Assembly (NCBI RefSeq): GCF_011762125.1
Contig: NZ_JAASQN010000007.1
Span: 129,239-193,238, forward strand
Source of the DNA: Sphingopyxis panaciterrae
GTDB taxonomy: Bacteria > Pseudomonadota > Alphaproteobacteria > Sphingomonadales > Sphingomonadaceae
Length of the DNA: 64,000 nucleotides
Direction of reading: 5' to 3'
Program-made: the position numbers and the translations under genes
The notes under the pieces: generated by a model
What the model was told of the DNA's origin: nothing
What the model saw: only the letters and a program-made list of their open reading frames with translations
Database searches by the model: none
In this document: piece after piece, positions 12,072 to 20,487 of the stretch
Layout: each line of letters begins with the position of its first letter
How positions within the stretch are numbered: the stretch's first letter is position 1

Positions 12072-13076
12072 ATGCTGCGCCCGACATCGTTCGACGTCGC
12101 CGAGCGCGCGGGCGTGTCGCAATCGACCGTGTCGCGCGCCTTGCGCGGTAGCCCCGGGGTCAACGCCGAAACGCGCGCGCGCGTCACCGCCGCGGCGCGC
12201 GAACTCGGCTATGTCGTCGACCGCCATGCTTCTTCGCTACGCCTCAAAAGCAGCGAAACGATCGCGCTCGTCACCATCTGCCGCCCCGGCGAAGATCGCA
12301 GCGCGATCAATCCCTTCTATTTCGCGCTGCTCGGCAGCATCGCCGCCGCGACCTCGGCGCGCGGCTTCAACCTGCTCGTCTCCTTTCAGGAAAGCGAGGC
12401 CAACTTCCGCGCCGACTTCGTCGCTTCGGGCCTCGCCGATGCGATGATCGTCATCGGCACCACCAGCAACCGGCCGGCGTGGCAATATTTTGCCGACGCG
12501 CAGGCGTCGGGACTAGACTTCGTCTGCTGGGGCAGCCCCGGCAGCCCCTTTCACTGGATGCGCAGCGAGAATGACGAAGGCGGCGCGCTCGCCGCCGAAC
12601 ATTTCGCCCGCAGCGGCCGCCGCCGGATCGCCTTCATCGGCCCGCAGCAGTCGCCGCAGCGTCAGTTCGACGAACGCCGCGACGGCTTCACCGCCACCCT
12701 CGCGGTCCACGGCCTCACCCCCGTGGTCGCCGAGCCGCCCGCCGCCGCCGACCGCCATGCGCAGGGCGTCGCCGCGACACGGGCGCTGCTCGATGCGCAC
12801 CCCGATATCGATGCGATCTTCGCTGCCTCGGACATGCTCGCGCTCGGTGTCTTGCAGGGGCTCAAGGATGCCGGACGCCGCGTGCCCGATGACGTCGCGC
12901 TGATCGGTTTCGACGGCATTCGCGCCGGCACCCTCGCCGACCCCGCGCTCACGACGCTTGAGCCTGACCTCGATGCCGCCGGCGAAGCCCTCGTCGCGAT
13001 GGCGCTCGAAGATGATGAACATACGCGCAGCGGCACGCGAATACCGGTCCGCCTCGCGGTACGCGGCACCGCCTGA
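12072..13076 (+). CDS. LacI family transcriptional regulator
   Basis: DNA-binding repressor of about 334 aa. The N-terminal helix-turn-helix reads FDVAERAGVSQSTVSRALRG with a hinge after RVTAAARELGYVVD. The periplasmic-binding-protein-like ligand domain shows AEHFARSGRRRIAFIGPQ, IDAIFAASDMLALGVLQGL and PDDVALIGFDG. Start choice is uncertain: ATG 12072 removes a basic leader, but GTG 12060 is better spaced from GAGGGGAG, and an in-frame TTG lies at 12006. It is on the same strand just after the oxoprolinase block and is its most likely local regulator. LacI proteins usually sense sugars, so the ligand is open. Confidence 0.88.
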   Translation: MLRPTSFDVAERAGVSQSTVSRALRGSPGVNAETRARVTAAARELGYVVDRHASSLRLKSSETIALVTICRPGEDRSAINPFYFALLGSIAAATSARGFNLLVSFQESEANFRADFVASGLADAMIVIGTTSNRPAWQYFADAQASGLDFVCWGSPGSPFHWMRSENDEGGALAAEHFARSGRRRIAFIGPQQSPQRQFDERRDGFTATLAVHGLTPVVAEPPAAADRHAQGVAATRALLDAHPDIDAIFAASDMLALGVLQGLKDAGRRVPDDVALIGFDGIRAGTLADPALTTLEPDLDAAGEALVAMALEDDEHTRSGTRIPVRLAVRGTA

Positions 13077-13132
13077 CCCCCGGCCTACGGCTCGCGCCGA
13101 AGCGCGTAACCGTGACTTAACTCCCCCCAAAG

Positions 13133-13145
13133 TAACAACTTGTTA
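13133..13145. promoter_or_regulatory. Candidate operator, palindrome TAACAA-C-TTGTTA
   Basis: A perfect six-base inverted repeat around one central base, 45 bases before the probable TTG start of the diguanylate cyclase and in an AT-richer patch. It could be a regulator site or simply chance; no known regulator is assigned. Confidence 0.35.
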
Positions 13146-13190
13146 TCTGTGCTTCGGTATCCCGGCGGGGCGGGAAGCGGGAACGGCAAA

Positions 13191-14366
13191 TTGAACGGAC
13201 AAATCTTCATTTCGCTGCTCAATCCGGGCATCGGCCTGCTGTTCGCCGTCGCCTTTTTCTTGCTGTGGCTGAACCATCGCGAACGCTATGTCGCTTATGC
13301 TGCCGGGGCCTATGTCGCGACTGCCGCGGCGTTCCTGATCCAGGACCTGTCGCCGGTGCTGCCGATGGAATTACAGCGCCTGCCGGCCAATTTCGGCTTT
13401 CTGCTGACCGGCATGCTGTTCGCCGCCGCGATCATCAAACGCTATGCATTGCCCATCCCGTGGCGCGCGATGACGATCACCGTCGCGGTGTCGATGACCG
13501 TCTTCAGCTGGTTCCTGCTCGTCCAGCCGAGCATCGCCGCGCGCATCTATTCGGTCAGCCTCGGCGCCGGGGTGATCGCGCTGATGATCGTCCGCGCGCT
13601 ATGGCCGCTCGACCGGCCCTATGTCATCGACAAGGTGCTGTTCTGGGTCGCGACCCTCTCGGCGCTCAATCTCATCATCCGCCCGATCGTGATCCTCTCG
13701 CTCGGCGGCGGCTTCAACGATTATGTCGGCTTCCAGCAGTCGGTCTATTGGACGACGGTGCAGTTCAGCCAGGCGATGGTGTCGATCATGGCCGCGATCA
13801 GTCTGATGGTTGCGGTCGCGCTCGACATGCTCGGCGACCTCAGGCGGCAGGTCGACGATGATGATCTGTCGGGCCTGCTCAACCGCCGCGGCTTCGAAGC
13901 GGCGGCGGGCGCCGCGCTCCGCCGCTGCGCCGACGCAGGCCGTCCCGCGGCGCTGCTGATCGCCGACCTCGACAATTTCAAGAAGGTCAACGACACCCAT
14001 GGCCATGCCGTGGGCGACGCGATCATCGCCGCCTTCGGCGCGCATGCCCGCGCCACCGGCCCGGGCGACATGATCGCCGGGCGCGTCGGCGGCGAGGAGT
14101 TCGCCATGCTGCTCCCCGGCGCGGGGATCGAGGCAGCGCGCCAGCTTGCCGAAGCCGTCCGCACCGGCCTCGCGTCCGCGTGCGGCGACCAGATCCCGCC
14201 GACGCTCACCCCGACCACCTGCATTGGGATCACGGCCAACGTCCCCGGCGCTAGCCTGTCGCTGCTGATGCGCCAGGCCGACGAGGCGCTCTATGCCGCA
14301 AAGCGCTCAGGCCGCAATTGCGTGCGCACCTTCACCCCCAAACCCGTTCTCCTCGCCACCGCTTGA
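13191..14366 (+). CDS. Membrane-bound diguanylate cyclase (GGDEF domain)
   Basis: Makes cyclic di-GMP from GTP at the inner membrane. The N-terminal part (residues 5-215) has about six or seven hydrophobic helices. The GGDEF domain follows from about residue 222 (DDDDLSGLLNRRGFE), with DLDNFKKVNDTHGHAVGD and an intact catalytic RVGGEEFA near residues 298-305. The usual RxxD inhibitory site just before the GGEEF motif is absent (sequence there is ATGPGDMIAG), so product inhibition may be lost. TTG 13191 behind GAAGCGGGAACGG is my preferred start; another in-frame TTG lies at 13140. It stands alone downstream of the LacI gene, with a small palindrome upstream. Confidence 0.88.
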   Translation: MNGQIFISLLNPGIGLLFAVAFFLLWLNHRERYVAYAAGAYVATAAAFLIQDLSPVLPMELQRLPANFGFLLTGMLFAAAIIKRYALPIPWRAMTITVAVSMTVFSWFLLVQPSIAARIYSVSLGAGVIALMIVRALWPLDRPYVIDKVLFWVATLSALNLIIRPIVILSLGGGFNDYVGFQQSVYWTTVQFSQAMVSIMAAISLMVAVALDMLGDLRRQVDDDDLSGLLNRRGFEAAAGAALRRCADAGRPAALLIADLDNFKKVNDTHGHAVGDAIIAAFGAHARATGPGDMIAGRVGGEEFAMLLPGAGIEAARQLAEAVRTGLASACGDQIPPTLTPTTCIGITANVPGASLSLLMRQADEALYAAKRSGRNCVRTFTPKPVLLATA

Positions 14367-14427
14367 ACCGCGCCAGCGCGCACGCGCCCGGCGCGGCGCG
14401 GCGGCCCGCAATTTTTGTGCATTGCAC

Positions 14428-14458
14428 ACTAAGCATACATATACTAACATAGCTTAGT
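14428..14458. promoter_or_regulatory. Candidate operator/promoter: ACTAAGC and GCTTAGT around a TATACT box
   Basis: Perfect seven-base arms (14428-14434 and 14452-14458) flank a 17-base AT-rich spacer containing TATACT (14440-14445). A TTGCAC lies just upstream at 14422 and a TTGTGC at 14415, though spacing to TATACT is not ideal for either. The element lies 20 bases before the small exported protein gene and is conspicuously AT-rich for this genome. Confidence 0.45.
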
Positions 14459-14478
14459 AAATCTGTTCAGGGGGTCCC

Positions 14479-14778
14479 ATGCGTTTTCATTTTGCCATCG
14501 CATCCGTCATTCTTGCCGCATCGGCCGCACCAGCCGCTGCCACCCAGGTCACCGAAGCGCCCGCCGCTGCCGCCCTTGCGCGCCCGCCCGTCGAGGGCGA
14601 GGTTCTTCGCGACACCAAGGCGCGCATTGTCGGCAAGGTCTACAAGGTGCAGCCATCGGGCGCGATCCTCGCCATCGTCCATCGAGAAACCGTCCGCATC
14701 CCGGCCGAAACGCTCAGCATCGTCGACGGCAAGCTCGTCACCACGCTGACCAAGTCCGAAGCACTGAAGCGGAAATAA
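14479..14778 (+). CDS. Small exported protein of unknown function (99 aa)
   Basis: Signal peptide at residues 1-21 (FAIASVILAASAAPAAA), followed by a short Ala/Pro linker and a compact domain of beta-strand character (EVLRDTKARIVGKVYKV, then ILAIVHRETVRIPAETLSIVDGKLVTTLTKSEA). The domain reads like a small barrel of the PRC-barrel/DUF type, which is a guess. GGGGG lies just before the ATG. An AT-rich promoter-like segment with an inverted repeat precedes it, so it is probably transcribed alone and regulated. Confidence 0.75.
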   Translation: MRFHFAIASVILAASAAPAAATQVTEAPAAAALARPPVEGEVLRDTKARIVGKVYKVQPSGAILAIVHRETVRIPAETLSIVDGKLVTTLTKSEALKRK

Positions 14779-14869
14779 GAGCTCCGTTCGCGACGAGGGT
14801 GATATCGATCGCCAGCCCAAGGTGAACGTCGGTTTTGGGGTGGGGAGCGGGCGTCGCTTTCTACAGCTT

Positions 14870-14964
14870 CGTCATCCCGGGCTTGACCCGGGATCCCGCT
14901 TTTTTTTGAGGGCGCCGACGGTTTTCGAGGTCAAGCGGGACCCCGGATCAAGTCCGGGGTGACG
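14870..14964. repeat. Long inverted-repeat intergenic element, copy 2
   Basis: CGTCATCCCGGGCTTGACCC and GGGATCCCGC, then a T run, then AAGCGGGACCCCGGATCAAG and CCGGGGTGACG. Both outer arms match copies 1 and 3. It lies between the convergent small exported protein and MarR genes. A GGTTTTGGGGTGGGG segment just before it (14830-14844) is also shared with other intergenic repeats in the window. Confidence 0.85.
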
Positions 14965-15038
14965 ACGAAGGGAACGGCAACTAACAGCCGAAACCTGCCA
15001 TCTGCTACCCGGAGGCACCTATGATCTGACCGCAGGCC

Positions 15039-15515
15039 TCAGCCCGCCTCGCGCACGCCGCATTCGGCGACCACCGCGGGATCGACCTCGCCGCCCAGAT
15101 TGATTGCGATCCGGTCGAGCATCGCGCGCAGTTGCGCGGCCTCGGCAGCGCTGAACCCGGCAAGCGCGTCTTCGTCCTCGGCCGCGCCGATCGCCGCCAG
15201 TTCGCCGAGCAGCGGATCGATCGCGCCGGTCAGGTGGATACGGTACGCACGCCGGTCGGCGGGGTCGGCGCGCCGTTCGAGCCAGCCTGCGTCGGCCAGC
15301 CGGTCGATCGAGCGCCCCACCGTCACCTCGCCGACTTCGAGCAGCCCGGCGATCTCGCGCTGCGTCGCACCCGGAAAACGCCGCACGCACGCGATCGTCC
15401 GCCACTGCGCGCTCGTCAGCCCCGCGCCCGCCGCGCGCCGGTCGAACCGCAGCCGCAGCATGCGTGACAGCTTCATGATTCGCATGCCCAGCGTCTTGTC
15501 GTCGTCGGCCTTCAC
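15039..15515 (-). CDS. MarR family transcriptional regulator (158 aa)
   Basis: Winged-helix repressor. GTG 15515 is preceded by AAGGAAGG at good spacing. The core reads LTSAQWRTIACVRRFPGATQ, REIAGLLEVGEVTVGRSIDRL and WLERRADPADRRAYRIHLT, the standard MarR helix-turn-helix and DxR wing. It is divergent from the PiT phosphate transporter with about 145 bases between starts, but nothing shows that it controls it. A lone Cys lies near residue 43 and one near the C-terminus (ECGVREAG). The ligand is unknown. Confidence 0.87.
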   Translation of the reverse strand: MKADDDKTLGMRIMKLSRMLRLRFDRRAAGAGLTSAQWRTIACVRRFPGATQREIAGLLEVGEVTVGRSIDRLADAGWLERRADPADRRAYRIHLTGAIDPLLGELAAIGAAEDEDALAGFSAAEAAQLRAMLDRIAINLGGEVDPAVVAECGVREAG

Positions 15516-15660
15516 GCGCCTTCCTTCCGTTCGGCCCGACTTTCGCCGACAAGCACAGGCGGCGCAAGGCCCCGCAGGTGCCCACACCGATCGCCGTCAC
15601 CTTGCTGTCACACGACAGGCCTAGCGCGAACGCATTCCCCTTGAGGCCGGAGAAGCCCCT

Positions 15661-17280
15661 ATGAATGCCACGACCGCGGACCCGATCGCCCTCGAACAAC
15701 CCGGCATCGAACGCCCCGACCTCGACAAGGGATTGGGGGCGGCCGGGACGCTCGGTTTCGGCGCGGCGATTCTCGCGACCCTGCTGTACGTCGCCTATAG
15801 CATCTATGCCGACGCCGCTGCCGCCGGGGTGCATGCGACGGCCTTCCTGCCCTTCATCCTGCTGTTCATCGCGCTGCTGATCGCGCTCGGCTTCGAATTC
15901 GTGAACGGCTTCCACGACACGGCGAACGCTGTCGCGACCGTGATCTATACCAATTCGATGCCGGCCAATTATGCCGTCGTCTGGTCGGGCTTCTTCAACT
16001 TCCTCGGCGTGCTCCTCTCGTCGGGCGCGGTCGCCTTCGGCATCGTCTCGCTGCTGCCGGTCGAACTGATCCTCCAGGTCGGCTCGAACGCCGGCTTCGC
16101 GATGGTCTTCGCGCTGCTGATCGCGGCGATCGTCTGGAACCTCGCGACCTGGTACTTCGGCATTCCCTCGTCGAGTTCGCACACGTTGATCGGATCGATC
16201 ATCGGTGTCGGTGTCGCCAATGCGATGCTCCACGGCAAAAGCGGCACCGCCGGCGTGGACTGGGGCAAGGCGACCGACATCGGCTATGCGCTCCTGCTCT
16301 CGCCGCTGCTCGGCTTCACCGTCGCGGCATTGCTGTTCCTCGCGATGAAGACGCTCGTCCGCAACCGCGAACTCTACGAAGCGCCGAAGGGCAACACGCC
16401 GCCGCCGACGTGGATCCGCGCGCTGCTGATCTTCACCTGCACCGGCGTCAGCTTCGCGCACGGGTCGAACGACGGGCAAAAGGGCATGGGCCTGATCATG
16501 CTCATCCTCATCGGCACCGTCCCGACCGCCTACGCGCTGAACCGTGCGGTCCCCGAGAAATATGTGCAGGAATTCGTCGTCCATTCGAACGCCGCCGAAC
16601 AGGCGCTCGCCGCGCACGGCGGCGGCGCGACGCCGCCCGCCGACGCACGCCGTGCCGTGACCGCCTATATTGCCGACAAGACGCTGTCGCCCGATACCGT
16701 CCCCGCGCTCGGTGCGCTCGTCGACCAGGTCGAAACGCAGGTCAGCGGCTATGGCTCGCTCGCCAAGGTCCCCGCCGCCGCGACCGAGAATATGCGCAAC
16801 GACATGTATCTCGCCTCCGAAGCGATCAAGCGGCTCGGCAAGGAAAAGACGCTGAATTTCACCGATGCCGAGACCAAGGCGCTGACCACCTACAAGACGT
16901 CGCTCGACAGCGCGACGCGCTTCATCCCGACCTGGGTCAAGATCGCCGTTGCCTTCGCGCTCGGCCTCGGCACGATGATCGGCTGGAAACGCATCGTCGT
17001 CACCGTCGGCGAAAAGATCGGCAAGTCGCACCTCACCTATGCACAGGGCGCGTCGGCCGAACTCGTCGCGATGGGCACGATCGGCGCCGCCGATATGCTC
17101 GGGCTGCCCGTTTCGACGACGCACGTCCTCTCCTCGGGGGTCGCGGGCACCATGGCGGCGAACCGGTCGGGATTGCAGATGTCGACGATCCGCAACCTGT
17201 TGATGGCGTGGGTGCTGACGCTGCCGGTGTCGATCATCCTCGCGGGCAGCCTCTACGCGCTGCTGTCGGCGATCTTCTAA
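15661..17280 (+). CDS. PiT family inorganic phosphate transporter
   Basis: Inner-membrane low-affinity phosphate carrier of 539 aa, normally driven by the proton gradient and moving metal-phosphate complexes. The two family repeats are visible: EFVNGFHDTANAVATVIYT near residue 80, with PSSSSHTLIGS, and later TGVSFAHGSNDGQKGMGLI near residue 260, with PVSTTHVLSSGVAG. A hydrophilic insert (about 300-410) separates the halves. At least ten hydrophobic segments are evident. It is followed after 60 bases by a CorA-type metal transporter in the same direction, a sensible pairing since PiT substrates are metal phosphates. Confidence 0.92.
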   Translation: MNATTADPIALEQPGIERPDLDKGLGAAGTLGFGAAILATLLYVAYSIYADAAAAGVHATAFLPFILLFIALLIALGFEFVNGFHDTANAVATVIYTNSMPANYAVVWSGFFNFLGVLLSSGAVAFGIVSLLPVELILQVGSNAGFAMVFALLIAAIVWNLATWYFGIPSSSSHTLIGSIIGVGVANAMLHGKSGTAGVDWGKATDIGYALLLSPLLGFTVAALLFLAMKTLVRNRELYEAPKGNTPPPTWIRALLIFTCTGVSFAHGSNDGQKGMGLIMLILIGTVPTAYALNRAVPEKYVQEFVVHSNAAEQALAAHGGGATPPADARRAVTAYIADKTLSPDTVPALGALVDQVETQVSGYGSLAKVPAAATENMRNDMYLASEAIKRLGKEKTLNFTDAETKALTTYKTSLDSATRFIPTWVKIAVAFALGLGTMIGWKRIVVTVGEKIGKSHLTYAQGASAELVAMGTIGAADMLGLPVSTTHVLSSGVAGTMAANRSGLQMSTIRNLLMAWVLTLPVSIILAGSLYALLSAIF

Positions 17281-17340
17281 GAGGATCGTGTCACGACCGG
17301 GGGCGAGGCAACGCCGTTCCAGGCCTTCGAGGCCATCGTC

Positions 17341-18288
17341 ATGCAGCCCGGGCTGATCTGGGGCTGCGTGCGAACCGAAGCGGGGACGCAGCTGATCGAG
17401 GATTGCGACGAGGCAGAAGACGCCCGCTTCCGCTGGCTGCACCTCAACCTCGCCGACCAGCGCACCTTGCGCTGGATCGAACGGCAGGCCGGGCTGCCGC
17501 GCGTCGTCCACGATCTGATGCTCGCGCGCGATACGCACCAGCAGGCGATCGTCGAGGACGGCGTCGTCGGCCTCGTCCTCCAGGATTTCGAGCGCGATTT
17601 CGAACCGTCGCAGACGATGCAGATCGGCGCGCTCCACATCATCCTCACCCCCGACCTGATGCTCACCGGCCGCTATCACCCGCTCCATTCGGCCGACCTC
17701 GTCAAACAGCGCATCGTCCAGGGCGCCGACATCGCCAATGGCGCTGCCGCGCTGGCGCTCGTCCTCGGCGCGATGGCCGATGGATTGAGCCAGCTCGTCC
17801 ACGCGCTCGGCGCCGATATCCAGACCGCCGAGGACGAGTTTCTCAACGAACATCAATCGCCGGCGACGCGCGACCTGATGGCGGTGCGCCGCCGCGCCGC
17901 CCGGCTCCACCGCCTGATCGGCGGCATGCGCGCGACGCTCCACCGGCTCGAAATGGATCCCGACCTGCCGCGCCTGCTCGCCCCGGTCGCCGAACATATC
18001 GTCCAGCGGCTCCACGCGCTCGATGCCGATGTCGGCGGGGTGCAGGCACAGCTTCGCGCGCTGCGCGACGAACTCGACCTCCAGACCGCGCAGCGTACCA
18101 ACCGCAATCTCTATTTCCTGTCGGTGATGAGCGCGCTGCTCCTCCCCGCGACGCTGGTGACGGGCTTTTTCGGGATGAACACCGGCGGGCTTCCCTTCGC
18201 GCATAGTTTCGGCGGCACGCTGTTCGCCGCGGTTCTCGCTGTCGCCGCGTCAAGCGCGACCTGGCTGCTACTGCGCCGCCGCACGTAA
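17341..18288 (+). CDS. CorA/ZntB-type divalent metal transporter
   Basis: Pentameric inner-membrane channel or transporter of the 2-TM GxN family, 315 aa. A large N-terminal cytoplasmic domain is followed by a long helix (about residues 190-250), then two C-terminal transmembrane helices (about 260-282 and 290-311). The pore signature TGFFGMNTGGLP places Gly278-Met279-Asn280 at the end of TM1. The GG after the triad is closer to ZntB (zinc) than to magnesium CorA, so zinc is a reasonable guess. The frame is open from the pit stop codon, but the first plausible start is ATG 17341 behind GAGG. Confidence 0.85.
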   Translation: MQPGLIWGCVRTEAGTQLIEDCDEAEDARFRWLHLNLADQRTLRWIERQAGLPRVVHDLMLARDTHQQAIVEDGVVGLVLQDFERDFEPSQTMQIGALHIILTPDLMLTGRYHPLHSADLVKQRIVQGADIANGAAALALVLGAMADGLSQLVHALGADIQTAEDEFLNEHQSPATRDLMAVRRRAARLHRLIGGMRATLHRLEMDPDLPRLLAPVAEHIVQRLHALDADVGGVQAQLRALRDELDLQTAQRTNRNLYFLSVMSALLLPATLVTGFFGMNTGGLPFAHSFGGTLFAAVLAVAASSATWLLLRRRT

Positions 18289-18329
18289 ATTTCTTCCTTC
18301 CTATTCAATCATATAGCTTTCTGATTCAT

Positions 18330-18349
18330 TTAAATCGTGTGCGATTTAA
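18330..18349. promoter_or_regulatory. Probable OhrR operator 1
   Basis: Perfect eight-base arms TTAAATCG (18330-18337) and CGATTTAA (18342-18349) with spacer TGTG. It lies ten bases upstream of the -35 element of the ohr promoter. AT-rich palindromes of this size are typical for peroxide-sensing MarR/OhrR repressors, and ohrR lies immediately downstream. Confidence 0.65.
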
Positions 18350-18359
18350 TCGCGTCCTA

Positions 18360-18388
18360 TTGACTGTCACGCCCGATTCGCTTATTTA
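18360..18388 (+). promoter_or_regulatory. Promoter of ohr
   Basis: TTGACT at 18360-18365, a 17-base spacer, then TATTTA at 18383-18388. This is the best sigma-70-type match seen in the window. The second palindrome overlaps the -10 box, giving a simple route to repression. Confidence 0.65.
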
Positions 18389-18406
18389 CATCGCATCCGA
18401 TCTAAA
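18385..18406. promoter_or_regulatory. Probable OhrR operator 2
   Basis: Arms TTTACATCG (18385-18393) and CGATCTAAA (18398-18406) are reverse complements except at one position, with spacer CATC. The core ATCG-N4-CGAT equals that of operator 1, so both are likely bound by the same dimer. It covers the -10 region and transcription start of ohr. Confidence 0.62.
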
Positions 18407-18440
18407 CGGATACGATCTTTATCTCGAAAGGATTTCCCAA

Positions 18441-18836
18441 ATGGCTGACAAGATTCTCTTCACCGGCACCACCCACGTCAAAGGCGGCGCCGAAGGTTAC
18501 GCCCGCAGCACCAACGGCGTGCTCGATATCGCACTTCCTGATCCGCACCCCGCCGCCGAAAATCTCTTCGCCGCCGCCTGGTCGGCCTGCTTCATCGGCG
18601 CGCTCGGTGTCGCCGCCGCGCAGAAAAAGATCGCGCTGCCCGCCGCACCCGAACTCGATACGACGATCGATCTTCTCCACCGTGACGGCGGCTTCGTGCT
18701 GCGGGCGCGTCTCGACGTGCAGGTTCCGGGCGTTGACCGCGATGTCGCGCAGGACCTGATCGAGGCCGCGCATGGGATCTGCCCCTATTCGAAGGCGATC
18801 GCCGGCAATATCGACGTCGAACTCAACCTCGTCTGA
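18441..18836 (+). CDS. ohr: Organic hydroperoxide resistance protein Ohr
   Basis: Thiol peroxidase of the OsmC/Ohr family, which reduces organic hydroperoxides in the cytoplasm. The protein is 131 aa, starting at 18441 after AAAGGA. Redox Cys50 lies in FAAAWSACFIGAL and Cys114 in GICPYSKA; the conserved Arg in GYARS and Glu in PAAENLF are present. The TGTTHVKGGAEG opening is typical of Ohr rather than OsmC. A strong promoter with two palindromic sites lies upstream, and the MarR/OhrR gene follows 109 bases after the stop. Expression is expected to rise on peroxide oxidation of OhrR. Confidence 0.93.
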   Translation: MADKILFTGTTHVKGGAEGYARSTNGVLDIALPDPHPAAENLFAAAWSACFIGALGVAAAQKKIALPAAPELDTTIDLLHRDGGFVLRARLDVQVPGVDRDVAQDLIEAAHGICPYSKAIAGNIDVELNLV

Positions 18837-18945
18837 TCGTGGATCCGGGCGGCGCACCGCGCCGTCCGGTTCGCCGAAAGGCTGGCCCGGCTTCCGATTT
18901 CATCGCGTCCGCGATATGTCCGCCGATGCTCCCGAAGGAAGGCCG

Positions 18946-19380
18946 ATGACCGAACGTAAAAATCCGCCGCTCAGCGACTATCTCTGCTTCGCCGTCTATT
19001 CGGCGAACCTCGCCTTCGGCCGCGCCTACCGGCCGATCCTCGAACCGCTCGGGCTCACCTACACCCAATATGTCGCGCTCGTCGCCTTGTGGGAAAAGGA
19101 TGACCAGACCGTCGGCGAACTCGGCGAGAAACTGTTCCTCGAATCGAACACGCTGACCCCGATCCTCAAGAAGCTCGAACAGACGGGCTTCGTCGAGCGC
19201 CGCCGCGATCCGGCCGACGAACGGCAGGTCCGCATTCGCCTGACGTCAAAGGGTCAGGGGCTGCAGGACGCCTGCATCGGCGACAGACTGATCGACGCGA
19301 CCGGCCTTGGCGCCGATTTCGCCGCGGTGCAAAAGGCGATCGCGGGCCTCCGCGACAATCTGCTGGCCGCGGACCGCTGA
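18946..19380 (+). CDS. ohrR: OhrR-type MarR repressor, peroxide-sensing
   Basis: Winged-helix repressor of 144 aa. The sensing Cys14 sits in LSDYLCFAVYSANLAF, the hallmark of OhrR. The HTH is VGELGEKLFLESNTLTPILK and the wing RRRDPADERQVRIRLT. A second Cys at 110 near the C-terminus would allow a two-Cys mechanism as in Xanthomonas OhrR, as opposed to one-Cys Bacillus OhrR. The start at 18946 follows GAAGGAAGG. It probably binds the two ATCG-N4-CGAT palindromes in front of ohr and shares that promoter, giving autoregulation. Confidence 0.9.
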   Translation: MTERKNPPLSDYLCFAVYSANLAFGRAYRPILEPLGLTYTQYVALVALWEKDDQTVGELGEKLFLESNTLTPILKKLEQTGFVERRRDPADERQVRIRLTSKGQGLQDACIGDRLIDATGLGADFAAVQKAIAGLRDNLLAADR

Positions 19381-19410
19381 CGATGCCGGCGCGCCTGCCT
19401 GGCGCCGCGA

Positions 19411-20337
19411 TCAATAGCGTTCGGGCACATACATCTCGGGCGGAATCTCGTGCCGCGCATAATCATCGTGGCGGACGCGGTCGGGCAGCACGACCGGCGG
19501 CTTCTCGACTTCGCGATACGGTATCTGCTCCAGCAGGTGGGCAATGCAGTTCAGCCGCGCCTTCTTCTTGTCGACCGCCTCGACCAGCCACCACGGTGCC
19601 TCGGCGATATGCGTGCGCTCGAGCATATCCTCCTTGGCGCGTGTATAATCTTCCCACCGCCGCCGCGATTCGACATCCATCGGCGACAGCTTCCATTGCT
19701 TCAGCGGGTCGTGGATCCGCATCTGGAACCGGAATTGCTGCTCCTCGTCGGTGATCGAGAACCAATATTTGACCAGGATAATCCCCGACCGCACCAGCAT
19801 CCGTTCGAATTCGGGGACCGAGCGGAAAAATTCCTCGCACTCGTCCTCGGTGCAGAAACCCATCACCCGCTCGACCCCGGCGCGGTTGTACCAGCTGCGG
19901 TCGAACAGCACGATCTCGCCCGCCGCGGGCAGGTGCGGGACATAGCGCTGGAAATACCATTGCGTCCGCTCACGCTCGCTCGGCGCGGGGAGCGCGACGA
20001 CGCGGCACACGCGCGGATTGAGCCGTTGGGTGATGCGCTTGATCGCGCCGCCCTTGCCGGCCGAATCGCGCCCTTCGAAAATCACCGCGACCTTCAGCCC
20101 CTGCGTCTGGACCCAGTCCTGCAGGACGACCAGTTCGTGCTGGAGCCGGAACAGTTCGCGAAAATAGATACGCCGGTCGATCGCTTCGCGATCCGGATGG
20201 TCGGACAGGTCGGCAAGCAGCGAGTCGAGCCGGGTCTCGTCCATTTCCATCTCCAGCTCCTCGTCGAAGCTGTCGGCAATCTCGTCCTTGATGCGGTCGA
20301 GGTCGGTAAGCATGCTGTCCATCATCGGCTCCTGCAT
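19411..20337 (-). CDS. ppk2: Polyphosphate kinase 2 (PPK2)
   Basis: Cytosolic enzyme using polyphosphate to phosphorylate nucleoside diphosphates (class I PPK2 acts mainly on GDP/ADP). The length is 308 aa. The Walker A region is FEGRDSAGKGGAIKRI (residues 87-102). The lid and Walker B part carries IVLFDRSWYNRAGVERVMGF, and IHDPLKQWKLSPMD matches the family. A 55-residue acidic N-terminal extension (DEELEMEMDET) precedes the core. It is convergent with ohrR and divergent from the next exported protein gene. Clustering with phosphate transport about 3 kb away may be coincidence. Confidence 0.92.
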   Translation of the reverse strand: MQEPMMDSMLTDLDRIKDEIADSFDEELEMEMDETRLDSLLADLSDHPDREAIDRRIYFRELFRLQHELVVLQDWVQTQGLKVAVIFEGRDSAGKGGAIKRITQRLNPRVCRVVALPAPSERERTQWYFQRYVPHLPAAGEIVLFDRSWYNRAGVERVMGFCTEDECEEFFRSVPEFERMLVRSGIILVKYWFSITDEEQQFRFQMRIHDPLKQWKLSPMDVESRRRWEDYTRAKEDMLERTHIAEAPWWLVEAVDKKKARLNCIAHLLEQIPYREVEKPPVVLPDRVRHDDYARHEIPPEMYVPERY

Positions 20338-20487
20338 TTTGCCCGACGCTAGAAAGGCAGGATTGCGGAGTTATGACAGCCGCCGGGGCCTTTGTGATCG
20401 CCGTCACCGCGCCCGCACCCGATCCCGGGCATTGGCAGGCAGGAATTGAGGCGCGGCGTCCAAAGCCCGCACAGACCGGGAAAAACC

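Noticed and set aside
15019..18204. Long minus-strand frame across the PiT and CorA genes, running into the MarR gene
   Set aside because: Only the last part (15039-15515, in another frame) is a recognisable protein. The rest mirrors two real transporters.
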